From positions 186,001 to 250,000 of the forward strand of contig JAEYKI010000006.1 in the NCBI GenBank assembly GCA_023408315.1: a DNA stretch of 64,000 bases. Direction: 5' to 3'. Below the pieces are notes generated by a model. That model was not told the origin of the DNA. It saw nothing but the letters and a program-made list of their open reading frames with translations, and made no database searches. Shown here piece after piece: positions 24,806 through 31,896 of the stretch. Source of the stretch: Bacillota bacterium (GTDB taxonomy: Bacteria > Bacillota > Clostridia > Christensenellales > Christensenellaceae). Every line of letters starts with the position of its first letter. Position 1 is the stretch's first letter. The translations under genes and the position numbers were made by a program.

Positions 24806-24911
24806 CTGACAAACCCCTACTACTTCGTTATTTTTCCGCTTGTTCCTCAGCGTAGAAAAACCTACGCTTGCGTCACAATGCTCAAAATGCCTCGTATTAG
24901 GGCTTTTCAGC
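24806..24911. repeat. 105-bp foldback intergenic repeat, copy 2
   Basis: Same order as copy 1: CTGACAAACCCCTACTACTT at one end, GGCTTTTCAGC at the other, GCTGA/TCAGC inverted ends, inner stem AGCGTAG/CTACGCT with a different loop (AAAAAC in place of CGCTG). The loop differs while the stem is kept, which speaks for selection or recent origin from a structured element. Confidence 0.65.
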
Positions 24912-24924
24912 AACCCTTTAAGTA

Positions 24925-25596
24925 TTATGAGTATTCTATGGTTACGCCCAGCTCTTTGGCGGTATCCTGCGCAAGCTGCGTTACGATCGCGCCGTCTTTG
25001 ATCCAGACGCTTTTCTTTTCACTTTTTGCCGCGTCCTTGATGTCCTGTTCGGTCACAAGGTCTTTGGGCTCATCCGGCCCGCTGGCTTTTTGGGCAAGGG
25101 ATACGATTTTTACGCCCGTTTTTTCAAGGCTGTCCAGCGCGTCCGCCAGTTTTGCAAATATCTCGCTGCGCCGGAATTTCGGTGCTTCAAAATCCAGCAG
25201 AAGCGTGACCGTACGGCCCCATAAAAGCGGCCTTATTGCCAGCATTGTTTCAAAAACCGCGTCGTCCCCCTGCGCAAGCGTATGAATCAGGCTCAGGGAA
25301 GGCGTTACAAGCACAATCTCATCATATTCCGGGAGGGATGCAACAAGATTCTGCCTGTCTTCCGGGGTTTTAATCTGCATTTGGCGCAAAGGTGAAGCCG
25401 GCAGCTGCGCGCCTTCAAACAAAGCCGTATCCGCCTCAAATCCCTGTAAATAAGCCGCAACCCCCGCGGAGTCAAAAACAAACCCCGGCAGAATTCCAAG
25501 AACCTTTTTTTTCGGAGGTTCAAGGCTCATCCTGCGCAATACTTCTTCCGCTACGCTGGCCACTATTTTTTTGATCTGATCCTGGTTAAAATTCAT
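24925..25596 (-). CDS. Unrecognised BMC-associated protein with encapsulation-type N-terminus
   Basis: 223 residues; not assigned to a family with confidence. Residues 1-23 (DQIKKIVASVAEEVLRRM) are an amphipathic helix of the microcompartment-targeting kind, then a PPKKK linker. The body alternates strands and helices: KVLGILPGFVFDSAG, EIVLVTPSLSLIHTL, TVTLLLDFEAPKFRR, GVKIVSLAQKA, which suggests a Rossmann-like or flavodoxin-like sandwich; a C-terminal part has VTEQDIKDAAKSEKK and a short DGAIVTQLAQ strand-helix. Distant relation to the flavoprotein-like cargo of other BMC operons is possible. No catalytic residue can be named. It lies 13 bp after pduL, with weak ribosome site, so coupling is likely. 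Confidence 0.7.
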   Translation of the reverse strand: MNFNQDQIKKIVASVAEEVLRRMSLEPPKKKVLGILPGFVFDSAGVAAYLQGFEADTALFEGAQLPASPLRQMQIKTPEDRQNLVASLPEYDEIVLVTPSLSLIHTLAQGDDAVFETMLAIRPLLWGRTVTLLLDFEAPKFRRSEIFAKLADALDSLEKTGVKIVSLAQKASGPDEPKDLVTEQDIKDAAKSEKKSVWIKDGAIVTQLAQDTAKELGVTIEYS

Positions 25597-25609
25597 TACA
25601 CGCTACCGT

Positions 25610-26245
25610 CTATTTGATCAATTCCAACACTTCGCCGCACCGCATGCCGGAGGCATTCGCTTCGTCAAAATCAATGTGCGCTTCCAGCGAATGCCCGTCT
25701 CCCGCGCGCACGACTACGTTGCAAAATACCAGCGGGCGTTCTCCGCCTTTTTTGATACTCACCGCGTCTCCGGTTTTCAGGCCGAACCATCCGGCTTCTT
25801 CGCTGGAGAGATGCAGGTGCCGCGCCGCAACAATCACGCCCTGCGCAAGAGTCACGCTCCCCCCAGGCCCGATGAGCGTTCCGCCGGGCGCTCCCGCAAG
25901 GTCGCCGGACATGCGCACAACAGGCGCGATCCCCAGCCGGAAGCTGTCCGACTGCAATATTTCCACCTGTGTTTCACTCCGCGCAGGCCCAAGAATACGC
26001 ATCTTATCAATACTGCCCTTGGGGCCTCTCAGCATAACAACTTCTTCGCAGGCATACTGGCCAGGCTGGTTTAGATCGCGCAGTTTTTTAAGCGCATAGC
26101 CCTTGCCAAAGAGGGCGTCCACATGGGCGGTGGAGAGATGTACGTGCCGGTTCGAAACCGCTACCGGTACGTAATACTCCCCCGTTCGCGCCATTTGCCT
26201 GGTTAAGTTGATCTCAACAATTCGCCTTACAACCGCCGCGTCCAT
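25610..26245 (-). CDS. pduL: Phosphate propanoyl/acetyltransferase, PduL type
   Basis: 211 residues. Converts acyl-CoA and phosphate to acyl-phosphate and CoA, recycling CoA inside the shell. Two PduL barrels with the zinc-binding histidine motifs VSNRHVHLS (about residues 30-38) and AARHLHLSSEEA (about 141-152). The N-terminal AAVVRRIVEINLTRQM helix resembles a targeting peptide. Product acetyl-phosphate would leave for ATP formation by an acetate kinase not present in the window. Start at 26245 with AGGATG upstream. Confidence 0.95.
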   Translation of the reverse strand: MDAAVVRRIVEINLTRQMARTGEYYVPVAVSNRHVHLSTAHVDALFGKGYALKKLRDLNQPGQYACEEVVMLRGPKGSIDKMRILGPARSETQVEILQSDSFRLGIAPVVRMSGDLAGAPGGTLIGPGGSVTLAQGVIVAARHLHLSSEEAGWFGLKTGDAVSIKKGGERPLVFCNVVVRAGDGHSLEAHIDFDEANASGMRCGEVLELIK

Positions 26246-26263
26246 GTCTTACATCCTTTTCAA

Positions 26264-27106
26264 TCAATATCCGGCTGTGAGTTCCTGAACGGAATCCGGA
26301 ATCTTCAATGTGCCTTCGCGCTCACGCTGCCGTGCATCTTCCACAATCTTCTTTGTGGCTGTGCAGCCAAAACGTACGCCGCCAACCGCGCGCACTGCCA
26401 GCGCGCCATCCAGTGTGCGGACGCCGCCTGCTGCCTTTACCCGTACTTTGTCCGAGCAAGTCTTGCGCATCAGTTTGAGGTCGTGGATGGTTGCGCCGCC
26501 CTTTGCATAGCCGGTGGACGTCTTCACAAAATCCGCGCCCGCGTGTTCGCATATCTCGCAGGCCTTTACTTTTTCTTCGTCTGTCAAATAAGCGTTTTCA
26601 AGAATAACTTTTACAATAACATTCTTTCTGTGCGCAAAATCGCATACGGTCCGGATGTCGCTCTCCACGTAGTTGTAGTCTCCGGATTTCAGCCGGCCAA
26701 TGTTCATAACCAGGTCCAGTTCTTCGCATCCCTGGGCGATCGCGATATCCGCTTCCATTACTTTAACGGGAGTCAGATGATGGCCGTGTGGGAAGCCGAT
26801 TACCGTCGTTACCAACACGTCAGAGCCTTTCAGCGCTTCTTTTGCAATCTCAACGTCGCACGGTTTAACGCATACGGTCGCGCAGTCGTATTGTTTTGCC
26901 AAAAGGCAGCCTTCCAGCACTTCCTGCCGCGTCATTTCCGGCTTTAGGAGGGAGTGGTCTATCATCTTGGCAATTTCCTTTGCCGTGACCCTGGTGCCCG
27001 CCGGAACGATCATGCCTTCAGAAGGCGCGCTGTAGCCGGATGCGTTCAGCCTTGCGCATACTTCCCTTGTGATTTGCTCAACTAATTTCTCCATGTCCAT
27101 ACTCAT
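26264..27106 (-). CDS. deoC: Deoxyribose-phosphate aldolase with N-terminal targeting peptide
   Basis: 280 residues, about 35 longer than the free enzyme because of the N-terminal MEKLVEQITREVCARL helix and a Ser/Gly/Pro linker. Catalytic set is complete: Lys195 in ADFVKTSTGY forms the Schiff base, Lys224 in RVKAAGGVR, Asp131 in ELDLVMN. Cleaves 2-deoxyribose 5-phosphate (or a close keto/aldehyde sugar phosphate) to acetaldehyde and glyceraldehyde 3-phosphate. As the intact aldolase of the operon, it is the probable signature enzyme that defines the compartment as SPU-type. It lies 56 bp after a hexamer gene. Confidence 0.94.
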   Translation of the reverse strand: MSMDMEKLVEQITREVCARLNASGYSAPSEGMIVPAGTRVTAKEIAKMIDHSLLKPEMTRQEVLEGCLLAKQYDCATVCVKPCDVEIAKEALKGSDVLVTTVIGFPHGHHLTPVKVMEADIAIAQGCEELDLVMNIGRLKSGDYNYVESDIRTVCDFAHRKNVIVKVILENAYLTDEEKVKACEICEHAGADFVKTSTGYAKGGATIHDLKLMRKTCSDKVRVKAAGGVRTLDGALAVRAVGGVRFGCTATKKIVEDARQREREGTLKIPDSVQELTAGY

Positions 27107-27162
27107 TCACCTGTCCTCTTTTCCAATTCACAAATTAAAAATTTTATATTAACCGCCTTTGA

Positions 27163-27435
27163 TTATTTAGGCAGTATGCCTTCTACATCGTCGTGGGGAC
27201 GGGGAATCACATGGACGCTCACCAGTTCGCCTACCCGTTTGGCAGCGCTCGCGCCTGCGTCAACCGATGCCTTTACCGCTCCAACGTCTCCTCTTACCAT
27301 AACCGTTACCAGTCCGGAACCGATCTGCTCTTTGCCAATCAGCTTTACGTTCGCCGCTTTTACCATGGCATCCGCCGCCTCAATCGCTCCAACCAGCCCT
27401 TTTGTTTCCACCATGCCCAATGCCTGTTTTTCCAT
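27163..27435 (-). CDS. BMC hexamer shell protein 3 (PduA/EutM-like)
   Basis: 90 residues, one BMC domain, pore QIGSGLV, ending DVEGILPK without a tail. It differs from hexamer 2 at only a few positions in the core (Ala to Ser, Glu to Asp). The first shell gene of the operon, with an AGGAG site, between the large flavoenzyme and deoC. Confidence 0.95.
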   Translation of the reverse strand: MEKQALGMVETKGLVGAIEAADAMVKAANVKLIGKEQIGSGLVTVMVRGDVGAVKASVDAGASAAKRVGELVSVHVIPRPHDDVEGILPK

Positions 27436-27527
27436 TTTATTTCTCCTCTTTTTAAAAATGTAATTTTACCCGGTATTTTACCTGCAGGCAAAATACCGGG
27501 ATTTTATTTTAAATATACTTTTAATTA

Positions 27528-29639
27528 TCAGCGCATCATTAATTCAACGTCATACGGAAGATCGCTTGAGAGCGTGTTGTTCGCGTTCATAAATACACCT
27601 TCGTCCAGCATATACGCGATGTCCGTGCCTTCCGTCATTGCTGCGCGCACGTTGCGGACCTCTTTGGAATCGCCGATGTTCGCCACCATAATGCCCTCGG
27701 CCAGCAATTCCTCAAACAATTTCTTGTCGGACTCGGTTTCGCCGAATATCACGGTGTCGCACTCCAACTCATATTTGTTGAACTTGCTGTCCATCAGAAC
27801 CACGCTGCCTTTTTTAATCTCCAGCAATGTGGTTTGCAGGCGAATGTCCACCGGGATCTTGATGGGCTGGCCTTCCAGGCCGCCGCCGTTGCCGCCTGCA
27901 AAGCGTTTTTTCATTGTTTCCCTGTGCACTGCTTCAATGGCCGGGGCAAAATCCTTGTCCTGTGCCACATAGATCACTTCTTTGCCGCGCATTGCAAGGG
28001 CTTCAGCCGTATCGGACGCGCCGTAATGGTTGCCGTATATAACAACCTTCTGCCCTGCGTGCACGGGCTTTTTCTTGCCTTCCTTGGGCCAGTATTCGCA
28101 GTTGATCTTTCCGCACACCAGCACGTCCTCAAACTTTACGCCAAGTTCTTTGCCCGGAATCTCGGGAACAACGGTTTTTGCGCCTGTTGCGCACAAAACA
28201 ACGTCAAATCCTTTCAGGGTTTCCTTTGTGGCTTCTGCGTTCAGCTCAACTTTAACGTTCAGCTTCTTGACCTGCTGGCGCAGCCAATCCATATACCATT
28301 TCATTTTGGACTTGGGCGGAACCGTGCAGCACAGGCGGACAGCGCCGCCCAGCTCGTTTTCTTTTTCAAATATGGTCACATTGTGCCCACGCAGGGTAGC
28401 AATCCTGGCCGCCTCCATACCGGCGATGCCGCCGCCCACAATGCCAACCTTCATCTTTTTGCTCGCTGGTTTTATGTTCAGGAAGCGCATATCACCCATT
28501 TCCGGGTTGATGGCGCAACGCATCTCGTGTTTGATCATCAAAGATTCGGACCAGCAGCCAACCAGGCAGCTGATGCATCTGCGGATCTCTTCCACTTTTC
28601 CGGCTTTGGCCTTGTTGCCCCAGTAGGGATCGGCAATCAGCTGGCGGGACATGCCCACCATATCCGTCTTGCCCTCCGCAATGATCTTGTCGCAGTATTC
28701 CGGGTTGCGCAGCGTATGGCTTGTGATAACGGGGATACTTACAGCCTTCTTGATCGCTTCGGCGGAATAGGTGTTCCAACCTTCCGTGTAATAGCTCGGG
28801 TCCATAACGGTCTCGGCCAGGTCGAATATGCCTGCGGAGATATCAAGAGCTGCAACGCCCGCCTTCTCCAGTTCAACAGCTATGCGGACGGACTCTTCCA
28901 GTTTCCTGCCGTCTTCCCGCCACTCATCGCCGCAATACCGAACCAGGATCGGGAAGTCTTCGCCGCATTTGAATTTGATACGGTCTATGATTTCAAGAAT
29001 AAAGCGCATGCGGTTCTCAAATTTCCCGCCAAAACGGTCGTTTCTGGTGTTTGTGGCCGGGCTTAGAAACTGCGCGATCATGTAACCGTGGGCTGCATGC
29101 AGCTGCACGCAGTCGAATCCGGCTTCTTTTACGCGCCATGCAGCTTCCGCAAATTTTTCAATCAGATCGTATACTTCTTCAACGCTCATCTCGCGGGCAA
29201 TTTTGCCGTGCGCATGGTCGCCTGCATAAACAACCTCGTGTCCTGCGCTGCCCGGCTGGTCGGAAACGATATCAGAGCAGGAGATCTGCCCATACCTGGG
29301 ATACGCCGCCTGCCTGCCCGGATGCTGGATCTGCACCGCGCATTTGGCTCCATGTTTCTGCATTGCGGAGGCAAGCATATGCAAACCGGGGATGTAATAA
29401 TCGGCGTCTGCGCTGAGACAGGTCACCGTGGGCCGGCCTGTTTTCGAGTCCGGCGTGGTTGCGCCTACAATGATCAAGCCGGTACCGCCCTTGGCGAGCT
29501 CCTCGTGGTAACTGATGATGCGTTCGTTGGTTCCCCCGTCCGGATTGCCCGAGCTGGTATCAGTCGGAACGTGTACAATCCTGTTGGGAACAACCATATT
29601 TCTGATTTTTATTGGTTTAAAAATATTATCAAAAGCCAT
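27528..29639 (-). CDS. Old-yellow-enzyme family Fe-S flavoprotein reductase (dienoyl-CoA reductase-like), head of BMC operon
   Basis: 703 residues. N-terminal OYE TIM-barrel with FMN (about 1-350; GYMIAQFLSPATNTRNDRFG substrate/FMN block), a 4Fe-4S motif RCISCLVGCW with the fourth Cys twelve residues later, then a C-terminal FAD/NAD(P) domain starting VGIVGGGIAGMEAARIA (about residue 400). Same architecture as 2,4-dienoyl-CoA reductase and bile-acid BaiCD-type enzymes. It is the first gene after the array-controlled promoter, 92 bp before the hexamer gene. No targeting peptide is seen, so it probably stays in the cytosol; accepting electrons from NADH or the shell is a guess. The ribosome site is CTGGAGG. 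Confidence 0.88.
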   Translation of the reverse strand: MAFDNIFKPIKIRNMVVPNRIVHVPTDTSSGNPDGGTNERIISYHEELAKGGTGLIIVGATTPDSKTGRPTVTCLSADADYYIPGLHMLASAMQKHGAKCAVQIQHPGRQAAYPRYGQISCSDIVSDQPGSAGHEVVYAGDHAHGKIAREMSVEEVYDLIEKFAEAAWRVKEAGFDCVQLHAAHGYMIAQFLSPATNTRNDRFGGKFENRMRFILEIIDRIKFKCGEDFPILVRYCGDEWREDGRKLEESVRIAVELEKAGVAALDISAGIFDLAETVMDPSYYTEGWNTYSAEAIKKAVSIPVITSHTLRNPEYCDKIIAEGKTDMVGMSRQLIADPYWGNKAKAGKVEEIRRCISCLVGCWSESLMIKHEMRCAINPEMGDMRFLNIKPASKKMKVGIVGGGIAGMEAARIATLRGHNVTIFEKENELGGAVRLCCTVPPKSKMKWYMDWLRQQVKKLNVKVELNAEATKETLKGFDVVLCATGAKTVVPEIPGKELGVKFEDVLVCGKINCEYWPKEGKKKPVHAGQKVVIYGNHYGASDTAEALAMRGKEVIYVAQDKDFAPAIEAVHRETMKKRFAGGNGGGLEGQPIKIPVDIRLQTTLLEIKKGSVVLMDSKFNKYELECDTVIFGETESDKKLFEELLAEGIMVANIGDSKEVRNVRAAMTEGTDIAYMLDEGVFMNANNTLSSDLPYDVELMMR

Positions 29640-29688
29640 TTTTCTTACCTCCAGTTTTTTTTGATAATTATTAAAATTGTTTTTTTAC

Positions 29689-29744
29689 AGGCTTAAGTCC
29701 TCCTTTATGGGAGGGGCGGTGAATGCCACAGAGCGGTTAAGCCT
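29689..29744 (-). promoter_or_regulatory. Structured leader segment of the BMC operon (three-way-junction-like)
   Basis: On the transcript AGGCTTAA (29737-29744) can pair perfectly with TTAAGCCT (29689-29696), enclosing a CCTCC/GGAGG hairpin (29699-29714) and a smaller GTG/CAC stem. It lies 50 nt before the first start codon. It may be a regulatory leader, or the solo right end of an IS200/IS605-like element, because a minus-strand reading frame through it (RLNRSVAFTAPPIKEDL) resembles the C-terminal tail of TnpB proteins. Neither idea is proven. Confidence 0.35.
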
Positions 29745-29824
29745 CTTGCGATTCTACTTTTTAATGCAAACAAATTGCTGGAATGGACTCATTTAAATTC
29801 AAGGTTGTCTTAATTATTATATAA

Positions 29825-29865
29825 TTTGTCACTCTTGTCTCATTTGTTATATTTGTATCTATTGT
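29825..29865 (-). promoter_or_regulatory. ACAAA array with 9-bp period, five units (BMC operon promoter)
   Basis: Minus strand units ACAAT (29861-29865), ACAAA (29852), ACAAA (29843), ACAAG (29834) and ACAAA (29825-29829), exactly nine bases apart. The first unit overlaps the -10 box TACAAT; the first perfect unit begins 4 bp after the box, the same distance as at 15267. Expected to be a repressor site of the BMC regulon. Confidence 0.7.
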
Positions 29866-29889
29866 ATCAGCAGAAATTCAGAAATGCAA
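29861..29889 (-). promoter_or_regulatory. Sigma-A promoter of the BMC operon
   Basis: Minus strand TTGCAT (29884-29889), 17-bp spacer, TACAAT (29861-29866). The -35 hexamer and spacing equal those of the transporter 1 and isomerase promoters. Leader about 215 nt. Confidence 0.75.
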
Positions 29890-30002
29890 GGGGTGTTTTT
29901 TAAATATATATATTATTTTTTATTAAACGTATGAAAAAAGCGTTTTTTTTAACACTTATTGGTAAATAATAATATTTATTCATAAAAATTGCAAATTGCG
30001 CC

Positions 30003-30031
30003 TTGATATTTTAAGTCGAATTCTGTATATT
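30003..30031 (+). promoter_or_regulatory. Promoter of the ydcF-gntR unit
   Basis: TTGATA (30003-30008), 17-bp spacer, TATATT (30026-30031). Transcription would begin near 30038, leaving a leader of about 150 nt before the GTG at 30186. The rest of the 546-bp gap between the BMC operon and this gene is AT-rich, with the two leaders and two promoters described. Confidence 0.55.
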
Positions 30032-30113
30032 CTTTATAATAATATTAATTTATATTTACAAATAAAGTAATATTGTTGTATGATCTGTAATACGAATGAT
30101 ACATTAAAAGCGG

Positions 30114-30165
30114 CGGCTTTGCCTGAAAGGGGTACAGTCAAGCCGTAAAAACCTCTGTGGTACTC
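30114..30165 (+). promoter_or_regulatory. Possible pseudoknot in the ydcF leader
   Basis: CGGCTT (30114-30119) pairs with AAGCCG (30140-30145); the loop segment GGGTAC (30130-30135) can pair with GTACTC (30160-30165, one G-U), giving an H-type pseudoknot ending about 8 nt before the ribosome site GGAAGTG. Not a riboswitch class I recognise; it may be fortuitous. Confidence 0.25.
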
Positions 30166-30185
30166 TAGAAACTGGAAGTGATGGC

Positions 30186-30920
30186 GTGGACAGGACAGCA
30201 GAAAAAATAAATGCGGCATTGGATATTGTCTCCCGCTTTCTTGCAAAGCGCGATATTCCCGAACTGACTGCCTATGAACTGAATCAACATACCGGATATA
30301 CCTGCGTGGACGCGCTTCTGGCATATGGCTGCGATTTAACTGAAGTACCGGAACTGGCCGCAAAGGCTTTTCACAAAAACCTTTGCAAAAGAATTGTATT
30401 CAGCGGCGGCACAGGGCACGGCACGGAAGGGCTGCGCAAAAACGCATATACCAAATACAAAATGGAATGCGCGGATATCTCTGAAGCAGAGATTATGGCG
30501 GAAATAGCCGTTCGTTTTCTGCGCGTTCCCAATGAGAATGTTTTGATAGAAAAATGTTCTACAAACTCGGGCGAAAACGCTCGGTTTTCCATGAATCTGC
30601 TCCGGCAAAAAGGCGTGGAGCCAAAAAGCATATTGCTGCTCCAAGACCCTATGATGCAGCTAAGAAGCCATCTTTCCACCCTTAAGGTTATTCCTTCCGG
30701 CTGTATTCTATTGAGCTATGCCCCGTTCATACCCCTGTCCGGGCAAAAACGGCCCTGGCCGGACGAGCGTTTTTATGACCTTGTATTACGCGAAATCCCA
30801 AGAATCAACGATGATGAAAACGGATACGGGCCCAGGGGGCTCAACTTTATTGAGCATTGCGATATTCCGGAGGATGTTATGCAGAGCTACCGGTACATCA
30901 AAGAGGCAACCGGATTATAA
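30186..30920 (+). CDS. YdcF-like DUF218 protein
   Basis: 244 residues, matching E. coli YdcF over its length: RIVFSGGTGHGTEGLR, the acidic ISEAEIMAEIA, CSTNSGENARFSMNLL, LLLQDPMMQLRSH and the C-terminal NGYGPRGLNFIEHCDIP block. YdcF has a Rossmann-like fold and was reported to bind S-adenosylmethionine; the biological role is unknown. No signal peptide, so cytoplasmic, unlike the membrane-anchored SanA/ElyC members. Start is GTG with GGAAG eight bases upstream; a competing ATG at 30181 is in another frame. It lies 71 bp before the GntR gene and diverges from the BMC operon. Confidence 0.88.
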   Translation: MDRTAEKINAALDIVSRFLAKRDIPELTAYELNQHTGYTCVDALLAYGCDLTEVPELAAKAFHKNLCKRIVFSGGTGHGTEGLRKNAYTKYKMECADISEAEIMAEIAVRFLRVPNENVLIEKCSTNSGENARFSMNLLRQKGVEPKSILLLQDPMMQLRSHLSTLKVIPSGCILLSYAPFIPLSGQKRPWPDERFYDLVLREIPRINDDENGYGPRGLNFIEHCDIPEDVMQSYRYIKEATGL

Positions 30921-30991
30921 AAAAATTAATACTGGATATATTTGATTTATTATAAGTATAAATTATTTAGATACAGATATGAGGTGTAACC

Positions 30992-31783
30992 ATGCAAGCG
31001 GAACCCAATTTATCCATTTTGGATAATAAAATTCAATATGATTTAAATCTGCCCCTTTATTCGCAAATCATGTCCATGATAAAACGCGGGATATCAAACG
31101 GAGTGCTGCGGCCAGGAGATTTACTTCCCACAGAGGAGCAATTCTGCAAACGTTTCGACGTAAGCCGCACAACTATCCGGCAGGCCTTTTCCGCATTGGT
31201 AAAGGAAGGGTCAATCGTGCGCGTGCAGGGCAAAGGCACATTTATTGCCGAGCAGCCCAAGCTTGACCGTAAAATGAACAATGTATACAGTTTTACGCAC
31301 GAGATGGAAAGTATGGGATTAAAACCTACCTCCAAAATAATAAAATTTGAGACCATATTGCCCGCGGAGGATTTAAGGCATCTCTTTGCAATAGACCCCA
31401 ACGACCTGGTATACCATATCGTCCGTTTAAGGCTTGCGGCGGACCAACCGCTGCTTCTTGAAACCACGTTCCTGCCCGTAAGCATTGTGAAATACCTGGA
31501 CAGCAGGATTCTGGAAAGCACATCCTTGTATGATTACTTAAAAACAATGGAAATAGAACCCTACCGGGCAGAAGAAACGTATGAAAGCGTTATGATTGTA
31601 GGGGAGGAATCGCACCTGCTGCAGTGCAAAAACAATACCACCGGCTTTTTTGTGGAACGTACCGCATGGCTGGAAAACGGGAAAATATTCGAATTTACGC
31701 AATCCATCATGCGCGGCGACCGTTCCAAAATTGTGGTGAATCTTCAGAAAAACGCCTGCACCGTAAACCGCAGTGTGGAGTAA
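30992..31783 (+). CDS. GntR/HutC-family transcriptional regulator with UTRA domain
   Basis: 263 residues. Winged helix at residues 17-85 with the signature LPTEEQFCKRFDVSRTTIRQA and the wing RVQGKGTFIAE; C-terminal UTRA effector domain from about residue 95 (FTHEMESMGLKPTSKI). UTRA regulators usually sense a phosphorylated sugar or amino sugar. Divergent from the BMC operon and the only regulator near it, so it is the best candidate to bind the 9-bp ACAAA arrays, although GntR operators are normally single inverted repeats, which is a point against. GAGGTG ribosome site; terminator follows. Confidence 0.92.
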   Translation: MQAEPNLSILDNKIQYDLNLPLYSQIMSMIKRGISNGVLRPGDLLPTEEQFCKRFDVSRTTIRQAFSALVKEGSIVRVQGKGTFIAEQPKLDRKMNNVYSFTHEMESMGLKPTSKIIKFETILPAEDLRHLFAIDPNDLVYHIVRLRLAADQPLLLETTFLPVSIVKYLDSRILESTSLYDYLKTMEIEPYRAEETYESVMIVGEESHLLQCKNNTTGFFVERTAWLENGKIFEFTQSIMRGDRSKIVVNLQKNACTVNRSVE

Positions 31784-31832
31784 CCGCTGAATATTGCCCT
31801 CGTTTTTTTGTTGCTATTTTTTTATATATTCC

Positions 31833-31856
31833 GGGGCGCATCTGGCGCCCTTTTTT
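31833..31856 (+). terminator. Intrinsic terminator after the GntR gene
   Basis: GGGCGC (31834-31839) pairs with GCGCCC (31845-31850) around a five-base loop, followed by six Ts. Confidence 0.8.
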
Positions 31857-31896
31857 GTGGTTTATCCGTAATCCAGTACAGGATAAAAAAACAGTT

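Noticed and set aside
24319..24911. CRISPR array
   Set aside because: Only two long repeat copies, separated by a gene, with inverted ends; no short regular spacers and no cas gene. The 9-bp ACAAA arrays are also far too short for CRISPR.
27834..29066. Long plus-strand open frame of about 410 codons
   Set aside because: Opposite the large flavoenzyme gene; composition is that of a reverse-complement shadow, rich in His, Phe and Cys, without a ribosome site or recognisable domain. Similar long shadows at 33309-34448, 39352-40770, 50694-52058 and 54274-55347 were rejected for the same reason.
29825..29889. Simple AT-rich sequence as an explanation for the ACAAA arrays
   Set aside because: Composition alone does not explain the exact 9-bp phase in three separate promoters together with the identical TTGCAT box and 17-bp spacer; statistical testing is still needed.
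30114..30165. Known riboswitch class (preQ1, c-di-GMP, fluoride)
   Set aside because: The conserved core bases of these classes were not found; only a generic pseudoknot-capable fold.
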